A stretch of DNA of 7,520 nt from the NCBI GenBank assembly GCA_003542325.1, contig DPKV01000140.1, forward strand, positions 1 through 7,520, in the 5' to 3' direction. Of the stretch, positions 1-6,255 are shown piece after piece (positions within the stretch are counted from its first letter, which is position 1; each line of letters begins with the position of its first letter). This stretch comes from Anaerolineaceae bacterium. GTDB lineage: Bacteria > Chloroflexota > Anaerolineae > Anaerolineales > Anaerolineaceae. The translations under genes were made by a program, and so were the position numbers. A model generated the notes under the pieces. That model did not search any database, was not told where the DNA came from, and saw nothing but the letters and a program-made list of their open reading frames with translations.

Positions 1-985
1 CCGCCTGTCCCGCTTCCCAATCCGGATTAAAAACCGTCCTGGCAGGCAAATCTCCTATTGCTTCCGTTACGAAATTCTTGTCTGCCCCCGTGACCACCAC
101 CAGCGGAGTCAGGCCGCTTTCTGAGCCAGTTTTAACAATTTTAGAGATAAATGGTTCTCCCTCCCAATCCAGAAGCTGTTTGGTCTGTCCCAAGCGTTTA
201 CTGCCCCCCGCAGCCAGCACCACGCCGGCCACGGGGCTGTGAGCCGCAAAGACCGGTCCTGAATCGTAAAGATGATCCAGGCCACCAACCAGCACCCGGT
301 GATATTGGCCCGTCAAAGCGCCTGCCATTCGACACGCCTGCGCCTGGGCGAACGGGTCGTCCGCCTGGGCCAGGAACAGATACCGCTTTGCACCAGCCGG
401 GATGCCTTTCAACCCGCCCTTGCGGTCGCCAAGAACCTTGATCGCATCCTCAACCCGGACCGGTTCACTTAAAGCGCGCCCACTCAGTTCACTGAATATT
501 TCCGGCCGGTGAACCCATTCTTCGGTCAACGGTTTATCCAGCCCTTTCATCCCCGCCATGACCACCACGGATTCCACCCAGGGTGGAATCACGGGTTCAT
601 AGTCTGCCGGCGCCTTCAGGCTGCGCTGCCTGGCACCATCAGCTTCAACCAACAGGGTGATACCCCTATTTTTACAGCGCGCATGCAGATAGGCCAATAA
701 CTGCGCATCCGGAGCGGTCAGGCGGTCGTGATTATCCGCAGGCCCGGTCACCAGTATGATCGGGTAGCGATTAAAATCAAGTCTGTCAATATCAGAGGGA
801 GAATACGCGGTCACGTGCTGGTCTGCCCCCTGAGCCTGCCAGGTTCCCAGATGGGTTGTGGTTGTGATAACAACCGGGCTTCCAAGTTCCCGGGCGAGAG
901 CAAATAAAGCGCTGGTTTTCCCCCCTGCCCCCACGAAAGCGATTGCGCTTCCGGCCCGAACATCGAGTGCCCGATTAAGCTTCAT
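1..985 (-). CDS. YqeC-MocA fusion (SDMH accessory protein plus molybdenum cofactor cytidylyltransferase), 3' end outside window
   Basis: I read 328 codons without a stop from the ATG at 985-983 to the window edge. Residues about 1-245 match the YqeC family of selenium-dependent hydroxylase accessory proteins: a P-loop-like GAGGKTS (19-25), ITTTTH (40-45), EADG (114-117) followed by LKAP, and HRPE (159-162). From residue 251 a second domain begins, a MobA/MocA-type nucleotidyltransferase: LAAGGSKRLG (257-266), K269 and LLDW, then VVVTGAD (296-302) and FNPDWEAGQ at the cut edge. The LAAG start resembles the CTP-using MocA type more than the LAGG of GTP-using MobA, so the likely product is molybdopterin cytosine dinucleotide plus pyrophosphate. 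The biochemical role of YqeC is unknown. The start is set by a GGGAAGG 10 nt upstream and by the expected short N-terminus before the P-loop. It begins 6 nt after yqeB. About 100-120 residues of the transferase domain should lie outside the window. Confidence 0.9.
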   Translation of the reverse strand, partial: MKLNRALDVRAGSAIAFVGAGGKTSALFALARELGSPVVITTTTHLGTWQAQGADQHVTAYSPSDIDRLDFNRYPIILVTGPADNHDRLTAPDAQLLAYLHARCKNRGITLLVEADGARQRSLKAPADYEPVIPPWVESVVVMAGMKGLDKPLTEEWVHRPEIFSELSGRALSEPVRVEDAIKVLGDRKGGLKGIPAGAKRYLFLAQADDPFAQAQACRMAGALTGQYHRVLVGGLDHLYDSGPVFAAHSPVAGVVLAAGGSKRLGQTKQLLDWEGEPFISKIVKTGSESGLTPLVVVTGADKNFVTEAIGDLPARTVFNPDWEAGQA

Positions 986-991
986 CTTAGG

Positions 992-1804
992 TCATCCTTC
1001 CCACAAATGACTTCGGATCTTATACCAGGTCAGGAGGGCCTCCAAAACGCCGCCGCCGATGGCCAGCGATTTTTCAGACACATACCAGCAGCGGAATGGT
1101 TCAGGGCGTGGGTCCACATCACCCACCTTCATCCCCTTCCGCACGGTCACGCCATCGTGAATCAACCCCCGTACGACGCCGTTAAAGGGTGACCCCACAG
1201 CCTGGTCCATTACCGAAAGCACCGGCTGGCCGGCTTCCACCAAATCCCCGATATTCACGAGGTTTCTTACGACTCCATCAGCAGGAGCGTGAAGGACGCG
1301 TTCGGCAGCATAAGCCTGGACCTTCCCGGGAATCCCCGTATCGGCCTCCGGGCTGCCTTCCCAATAGACGCGGCCCAAGAAATGACCGCGGTTGGTCTCA
1401 ACCGCGGCATGGCAATTTTCTCCGACTGTGAAGCCCGGCCCCAATCCGATCACCATCTCTGCCAAAGTCAGATCGAGCCGGTCCTGTTTCTTCCGCATCC
1501 GGGCATCCACCAGTGCCAGCGCCGGGTGATCCTTTAGAATATCCAAATCCGGATCAACCAGGACGGGGATTTCGCCTGCGCCCCAAAAGTTCATCATTTC
1601 ACTGGGTGTAACGACCAAACGCCCTGTCACATCCTCGATGCGAATGTCGCCATCATACACCGCCTGGCAAAAGGATACCGACCTCCGCACAGCCAAAGGC
1701 TGGTCACGTTCAACCACCAGCACACGGATACCGGCCCGGTGCAGGCGCAATGCGACGCCGCTGGCTAAATCGCCACCACCCCAAATGAGCACATAAGGGA
1801 CCAT
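992..1804 (-). CDS. yqeB: YqeB/EF2563-family selenium-dependent molybdenum hydroxylase system protein
   Basis: A 270-residue protein of the family found beside selenium-dependent molybdenum hydroxylases; its exact reaction is unknown, but it is thought to help make or load the labile selenium cofactor. Visible signatures are an N-terminal Rossmann-like GGGDLASG (9-16), LGPGF (121-125), ETNRGH (136-141), DTGIPG (155-160), KVGDVDPR (226-233) and AIGGGVLEA (248-256). Residues about 171-232 contain two similar 26-residue halves that look like a lipoyl/biotinyl-type barrel without the modified lysine (see findings). The length is normal for the family. The ATG overlaps the stop of the catalytic subunit gene as TAATG, with no strong ribosome binding site, so translation probably re-initiates after the upstream gene. 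The downstream gene is the YqeC-MocA fusion. Confidence 0.92.
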   Translation of the reverse strand: MVPYVLIWGGGDLASGVALRLHRAGIRVLVVERDQPLAVRRSVSFCQAVYDGDIRIEDVTGRLVVTPSEMMNFWGAGEIPVLVDPDLDILKDHPALALVDARMRKKQDRLDLTLAEMVIGLGPGFTVGENCHAAVETNRGHFLGRVYWEGSPEADTGIPGKVQAYAAERVLHAPADGVVRNLVNIGDLVEAGQPVLSVMDQAVGSPFNGVVRGLIHDGVTVRKGMKVGDVDPRPEPFRCWYVSEKSLAIGGGVLEALLTWYKIRSHLWEG

Positions 1805-4011
1805 TAGAATTTTCCCAGGCCTCGCAGCACCCGTTCCGGGGTGAGCGGGAACCGGTTGAACCAGACCCCGGTGGCGTCGTGCAGTGCGCTGACAATGGCA
1901 GGAGCCAGAGGAATGAAGGGCATTTCACCCATTCCGCGTGCACCATAAGGGCCTTGGGGGTCAGCCAGCTCAAGCACAATCGATTCCACTTCTTCCGGGA
2001 CATCCAGCACGGTAGGGATCAGGTAATTGGAAAGCATATTGGTCAAAACGCGCCCGTCTTTCTGGACAAAGTTCTCCATTATCGCATACCCGGCAGCCTG
2101 GACAACACAGCCCTCAATCTGCCCGACGACCTGCATCGGGTTGATCGCTTTCCCGACGTCATTCGCACAGTAGACCTTCAGCAGCTTAATCTCACCCGTT
2201 TCGGTATCGACTTCCAGCTCAACGGTTTCTGCAACATATCCATAAGTGATATTGGGATCACATTCGCCTGTTTCCGGGTCATAGGGTGAGGTCGAACGGG
2301 CATGATAGGTATATTCGACAACAGCGGGACGTTCTTCGTTGTGCCATTTTTCGAGAGCGGCTTCAGCCGCGCCGCCGATTGAATTGCCGGCCATGAAAGT
2401 CATCCGGGAGGCGGAAGCGCTGCCCGAATTCCCGGTCAGGCTTGTATCGGAAGCAATCAACTCGACTTTTTCCAATGGCACATTCAGGGCCTCAGCCGCC
2501 ATTTGGCGGAAGGCGGAATGTGCGCCCTGGCCTACATCCGCTCCGGCGTGATGCAGGACAACCCGTTCAATTTCCTCTGCTCCAAACAACTCCATAATGG
2601 CATGCGAGGATTCCTTGCCGCCAAAAGAAAAGCCCACATTCTTAAATCCACAGGCAATCCCACGGCCGCGTTTGATATGGCCCTCACTTTTCATCGGGGC
2701 AGGTGTTTGCCAGCCCGTTTCGGTCTTTTGCCAACCGGAGCGTTCGGCACAGGCTGCCACCACGGGTTTGATGGTCACACTCTCGGGTACGACAGATTGG
2801 GTCGGAAGGATAGATCCGTCTTCTATCAGGTTCCGCATCCGCAATTCGACCGGGTCCATCCCCAAGGCTTCCGCCAGCTTGGTAATCTGCAGTTCACCCT
2901 CGAAAGCACCCTGTGGGCCGCCAAAGCCGCGGAAAGCGCCGCCGGGAAGATTATTGGTATAGACGGCCATCGAATCCACTTTCACATTGGGCACTTCATA
3001 TGGACCAATACACATCAAGGTCGCATTACCAAGGACCTTTGGCGTGGTATAGACGTACGCGCCGGCGTCGGCGATAATATCCACCTGGGCAGCCAGGATC
3101 TTACCGTCCCTGGTCGCGCCCCATTTGCCGGTCAGTTTGTAGGCATGCCGCTTACTATGGCCAATCATCGACTCTTCACGGGTCCAGATGATCTTCACCG
3201 GTCGGTCAATGCCCCGCTCGTGCAGCCGCATCACCGCCAGGGCGAGTATGATCTGCACGGACATATCCTCCCGGCCCCCAAATGCTCCGCCGATGGCGGG
3301 ATAGATCACTCGGATTTTATCCAGCGGGACGTCCAATGAATGGGCTATTTGTTCCTGGTCTTCATGCGTCCACTGCCCGGCAACCACAACGGTGATCCTT
3401 CCTTCTTCATCAAGATAACTGATTCCGGCTTCGGGTTGCAGGAAAGCATGCTCCTGGGTAGGTGTGTAGTATTCGCCTTCCACAATCACATCGCACTGAG
3501 CAAAAGCTGCGTCAACGTCGCCGCGCCGGATGCGGAAGGATTTGACCACATTCGTCCCATATTCCGGCTGCAACAGGATGGCATCTTCCGCCAGCGCTTC
3601 CTCCGGTGAATTCAAAACCGGCAAGTCTTCATACTCGACTTTTATCAGCTCCCGGGCAGCTTCAGCGATCTTTTCGGTCTCTGCAACGATGACAGCCACC
3701 TGGTCGCCGATAAAACGGACCCGGTCGGCGTATGGCTTTTTCGACCCTGGGCCGCAAAGAACAGGCTGGTCCGGCGTTCCCAGGCCATATTCATTGACCG
3801 GCACATCCCTGGCCGTAAAAATCGCAACGACACCTGTCATCGCTTCCGCTGCCGAGGTGTCAATGGATTTAACAATGGCATGCGGCCGCTCTGAAAAGAG
3901 GACTTTCATATAAAGCTGACCGGGCAGGTTGAAATCTCCGGGATACAGTGCCGCACCGGTGGTCTTATCTTTTACATCATGGCGTGGGATAGATTCTCCA
4001 ATAATTTCCAT
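1804..4011 (-). CDS. Molybdopterin-binding catalytic subunit of a xanthine dehydrogenase-family hydroxylase (probably selenium-dependent)
   Basis: A 735-residue large subunit of the molybdenum hydroxylase family, which hydroxylates a substrate carbon with water and passes electrons to FeS and FAD. The N-terminal a/b hammerhead domain spans about 15-130 and the Mo-binding domain about 145-735. Recognisable cofactor elements are GQW (Q213), GGAFGGRE (241-248), FRGFGGPQ (360-367), GADVGQGAH (490-498) and GARGMGEMP with the expected catalytic base E696. By eye, E248, R288, F363 and F463 align with bovine xanthine oxidase E802, R880, F914 and F1009, which hold the purine; this suggests a purine hydroxylase. 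The stretch after residue 545 is shorter than in E. coli XdhA or CoxL. There is no in-frame TGA, so selenium would be in the cofactor, not as selenocysteine. An upstream ATG at 4167 would overlap the previous gene by 140 nt; the ATG at 4011 has AAGGAG 5 nt before it. It ends in a TAATG overlap with yqeB. Possible alternative substrates include nicotinate or other N-heterocycles. Confidence 0.93.
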   Translation of the reverse strand: MEIIGESIPRHDVKDKTTGAALYPGDFNLPGQLYMKVLFSERPHAIVKSIDTSAAEAMTGVVAIFTARDVPVNEYGLGTPDQPVLCGPGSKKPYADRVRFIGDQVAVIVAETEKIAEAARELIKVEYEDLPVLNSPEEALAEDAILLQPEYGTNVVKSFRIRRGDVDAAFAQCDVIVEGEYYTPTQEHAFLQPEAGISYLDEEGRITVVVAGQWTHEDQEQIAHSLDVPLDKIRVIYPAIGGAFGGREDMSVQIILALAVMRLHERGIDRPVKIIWTREESMIGHSKRHAYKLTGKWGATRDGKILAAQVDIIADAGAYVYTTPKVLGNATLMCIGPYEVPNVKVDSMAVYTNNLPGGAFRGFGGPQGAFEGELQITKLAEALGMDPVELRMRNLIEDGSILPTQSVVPESVTIKPVVAACAERSGWQKTETGWQTPAPMKSEGHIKRGRGIACGFKNVGFSFGGKESSHAIMELFGAEEIERVVLHHAGADVGQGAHSAFRQMAAEALNVPLEKVELIASDTSLTGNSGSASASRMTFMAGNSIGGAAEAALEKWHNEERPAVVEYTYHARSTSPYDPETGECDPNITYGYVAETVELEVDTETGEIKLLKVYCANDVGKAINPMQVVGQIEGCVVQAAGYAIMENFVQKDGRVLTNMLSNYLIPTVLDVPEEVESIVLELADPQGPYGARGMGEMPFIPLAPAIVSALHDATGVWFNRFPLTPERVLRGLGKF

Positions 4012-4016
4012 TGCGT

Positions 4017-4022
4017 CTCCTT
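4017..4022 (-). promoter_or_regulatory. Ribosome binding site of the Mo subunit gene
   Basis: AAGGAG on the minus strand, 5 nt before the ATG at 4011, lies wholly in the 16-nt gap after the FAD-FeS gene. It selects this start over the in-frame ATG at 4167, which lies deep inside the preceding gene. Confidence 0.8.
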
Positions 4023-4027
4023 CTTCC

Positions 4028-5446
4028 CTATTCCCGCTCAACTGCCGATTGTGTCCGACTGGCGTTTTCAATCGCTTCAATGATCTTGTAATAACCGGTG
4101 CAGCGGCAAAGATTACCCGTGATCGCCTGCCGGATCTCTGCCTGGGTGGGCGTCTCCCGTTCCTCAAGCAGTTTCGCAGAAGACATCACAAATCCCGGTG
4201 TACAATATCCGCACTGGACCGCGCCATAATCAATAAAGGCTTCCTGAACCGGATGGAGTTTATCATCCGGGCTGAGGCCTTCAATCGTCACAATCTCACT
4301 GCCGTGCGCCCGGGGCGCAGGTACCAGGCAGCTCATCACCGCCCGGCCGTCAAGGTAGACCGTGCATGCACCACATTCCCCTTCAGCGCACCCCTCCTTA
4401 GTCCCGGTCAACCCGGCATCTTCCCGGATCAGGTCCAACAAGGTTTTGTCAAACCCGGTCGTGAAATGGTATTCCACCCCATTAATCCAGGTGTGAATTT
4501 CCTTGCCGTCCCAGGGGACTTTCGGTGAAGGAACATGCAACCCATCGCCCATCAGCAGGATCGGCTGGGCGGGAACAAGATCCTTATCCACACCCTCCTT
4601 GATCGCCGTCAGTGCCCGCCTGGCGATCACACCGACCATGTAATCACGGTACTCAGCGGAACCGCGCACATCCGTGATCGGATGCGCCGCCTCAGCCACC
4701 AGCCGGGCAGCTTCCTCAACCGCCGGCCCATCCAGCGACTTACCCTCCAGGTAAGTTTCCGCAGTTTCCGCATGGATAATGGTGGGCGCTACCGCGCCGA
4801 GGGTGATTCTGGCAGACTCGACCAAATTGTCCTTCATGGTGAAGACCATACTGATATTGATTACCGAGATTGCCTGGGCTTTCCGCAAGGCGGTCTTAAT
4901 AAAGAATGAAGGCTGGTCAGCATCCAATCCTTTGAAGAACACATCTGTCATGATTTCATCCGGTGCCATAACCGTTTTCCGGACGCCTGTATAAAATTCC
5001 GAAAGCGGCACAACCCGCGTCCCATTTAGTGAGGATAATTTGACTTTGGCGTCCAAAGCCATCAGAGGACTGATCGTATCATTTGCGGGCGAGGCTGTCA
5101 CAAGGTTGCCAATCACTGTCCCACGGTTGCGGATTTGCGGAGAACCAACTTCCCAGCAAGCCTGCAACAGGGCAAAGGCCTTTTCGCGGATCAGGGAGGA
5201 TGCGACCACATGGTTGTGGGTTACATTTGGGAGGATATGAATGTACCCATCCCCATCTTCTGAGATGGTATCCAAACCGGGAATCTTTGAGATATCAATA
5301 ATCGTTTTGAGGTCCGGTCGGACGCCCCGCTCAATCTCGAGAATGAGGTCCGTTCCACCTGCGATGATCCGGGCTGTCTCCTTGAATTCGGCCATTAATT
5401 TCGCAGCCTCTTCCAATGATTCAGCCATGATATAGTTCTGCCACAT
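4028..5446 (-). CDS. Fused FAD-binding and [2Fe-2S] subunit of a xanthine dehydrogenase-family hydroxylase
   Basis: A 472-residue electron-transfer subunit. Residues about 1-175 form the FAD-binding PCMH-type domain of CoxM/XdhB proteins, with AGGTDL (29-34) and RNRGTVIGNLVTASPANDT (106-124). The CO dehydrogenase flavoprotein C-terminal domain spans about 180-282. After a linker (about 283-315) comes a complete small subunit of CoxS type: a plant-ferredoxin-like [2Fe-2S] site with C353, C358, C361 and C373, then the second site with C412, C415, C447 and C449 (CGYCTPG and GNLCRCTGYY). These are usually separate polypeptides, or fused in the order FeS-FAD, so the order here is unusual. The ATG at 5446 was chosen because GGAGAGGG lies 5 nt upstream and gives no overlap with xdhC. 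In-frame ATGs at 5461 and 5509 are less likely: the first sits just upstream of that site and the second would overlap xdhC by 44 nt. It partners the Mo subunit encoded 16 nt downstream. Confidence 0.94.
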   Translation of the reverse strand: MWQNYIMAESLEEAAKLMAEFKETARIIAGGTDLILEIERGVRPDLKTIIDISKIPGLDTISEDGDGYIHILPNVTHNHVVASSLIREKAFALLQACWEVGSPQIRNRGTVIGNLVTASPANDTISPLMALDAKVKLSSLNGTRVVPLSEFYTGVRKTVMAPDEIMTDVFFKGLDADQPSFFIKTALRKAQAISVINISMVFTMKDNLVESARITLGAVAPTIIHAETAETYLEGKSLDGPAVEEAARLVAEAAHPITDVRGSAEYRDYMVGVIARRALTAIKEGVDKDLVPAQPILLMGDGLHVPSPKVPWDGKEIHTWINGVEYHFTTGFDKTLLDLIREDAGLTGTKEGCAEGECGACTVYLDGRAVMSCLVPAPRAHGSEIVTIEGLSPDDKLHPVQEAFIDYGAVQCGYCTPGFVMSSAKLLEERETPTQAEIRQAITGNLCRCTGYYKIIEAIENASRTQSAVERE

Positions 5447-5451
5447 ATCAA

Positions 5452-5459
5452 CCCTCTCC
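5452..5459 (-). promoter_or_regulatory. Ribosome binding site of the FAD-FeS fusion gene
   Basis: GGAGAGGG on the minus strand, 5 nt before the ATG at 5446 and inside the 19-nt gap after xdhC. It supports the 472-residue start rather than the longer in-frame alternatives. Confidence 0.75.
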
Positions 5460-5465
5460 ATTCTT

Positions 5466-6254
5466 CTATACTTTTCTCGGTGCTCGTGTATCCCTGTTCC
5501 GAAGTGCAATGATCTCCGCCATGATGCTCACAGCGATCTCATCCGGCGTCTCGGCATGGATATCAAGCCCAATCGGCGAAGTGATCCGCCCAATCTGTGC
5601 TTCATCCACACCCGCCTCCTTCAATTGCTTCTGACAGTGCGCCCAGCGTTTCTTCGACCCAATCAAACCAATGTACGGTGCGTCTGTGGCCAGTAAGGCA
5701 GGTAAACCCACCACATCCACTTCCACACCACGGGTCACCAGCACCAGGTAGGTTTGTGGGCCGATTTCCATGGCCTCCGGCAATTTTTCCAATGGAATGG
5801 GTAAATACAGGTCCGCACCTGGTGAGGACTCCGGTGTGCAAAGGTCTTTCCGATCATCACTGACCACGACCCGATACCCCAGCCAGCTTGCCAGATGGAC
5901 AACAGCCCGGCCAACATGACCCGCTCCGACGACGACCACGGTGGCCGGTTGTAGATAAGGTTCCACATAAACCGTCACAGTACCGCCACATAACCCCGGA
6001 TCACCGCGCTCTGTGTCCAAAAGACTGTAATCCAACAATCGGGTCTGCCCGTCCTTCAGCGCTGTTTTCGCTTCCTCCCGGACCAGCTCCTCGACTTTTC
6101 CACCGCCGACCGTCCCTTCGATATGGCCGTCCGAGAATACGAGCATCTTGGTTCCGGAATGACGCGGTACAGCGCCCTTGGTTTTTACCACCGTACAAAG
6201 GGCAACCGGGCGTCCCGAATTGATGGATTGATTCAACCGTTCCAGAATTTCCAT
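5466..6254 (-). CDS. xdhC: XdhC/CoxI-family molybdenum cofactor maturation and insertion protein
   Basis: A 262-residue XdhC-like protein. Studied members bind the molybdenum cofactor, protect it while its terminal ligand is added, and deliver it to the apo-hydroxylase; they are not part of the final enzyme. The N-terminal XdhC/CoxI domain (about 12-100) has KGAVPRHSGTKMLV (26-39), the glycine-rich GTVGGGKVEE (47-56) and PGLCGG (86-91) with conserved C89. The C-terminal Rossmann domain (about 104-250) has VVGAGHVGRAV (108-118), YIGLIGSKKRW (194-204) and SPIGLDIHAETPDEIAVSI (226-244). The usual TRGH...D motif reads TRGVEVD (174-180), with valine in place of histidine. The ATG has AGAGG 6 nt upstream, inside the end of the pyrophosphatase gene, with 1 nt between the genes. 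In this operon it would serve the selenium-modified cofactor, which is an inference from context. Confidence 0.93.
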   Translation of the reverse strand: MEILERLNQSINSGRPVALCTVVKTKGAVPRHSGTKMLVFSDGHIEGTVGGGKVEELVREEAKTALKDGQTRLLDYSLLDTERGDPGLCGGTVTVYVEPYLQPATVVVVGAGHVGRAVVHLASWLGYRVVVSDDRKDLCTPESSPGADLYLPIPLEKLPEAMEIGPQTYLVLVTRGVEVDVVGLPALLATDAPYIGLIGSKKRWAHCQKQLKEAGVDEAQIGRITSPIGLDIHAETPDEIAVSIMAEIIALRNRDTRAPRKV

Positions 6255-6255
6255 T

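Noticed and set aside
151..700. Small plus-strand open frames at the left end of the window
   Set aside because: They lie opposite the YqeC-MocA frame, which runs unbroken for 328 codons with clear motifs; their proline- and arginine-rich translations have no signature.
2503..3339. Plus-strand open frame of 278 codons
   Set aside because: It lies wholly antisense to the well-supported Mo subunit gene, its translation shows no recognisable domain, and it is rich in His/Arg/Gly as expected for a shadow of a moderately GC-rich gene.
1804..4011. Selenocysteine codon as the source of selenium in the hydroxylase
   Set aside because: The catalytic frame has no internal TGA; the YqeB/YqeC type of system places selenium in the cofactor instead.
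4012..4167. N-terminal extension of the Mo subunit from an in-frame ATG at 4167
   Set aside because: The extra 52 residues are basic and unlike the family, overlap the FeS cysteine-coding region in another frame, and the ATG at 4011 has a much better ribosome binding site.
3929..4528. Plus-strand open frame of 199 codons across the junction of the FAD-FeS and Mo subunit genes
   Set aside because: It is antisense to two conserved genes and to their ribosome binding site, and has no family signature.
5447..5509. N-terminal extension of the FAD-FeS protein from ATGs at 5461 or 5509
   Set aside because: The FAD-domain homology begins at MWQNY, and the strong GGAGAGGG site sits just before 5446. 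The start at 5461 cannot be fully excluded.
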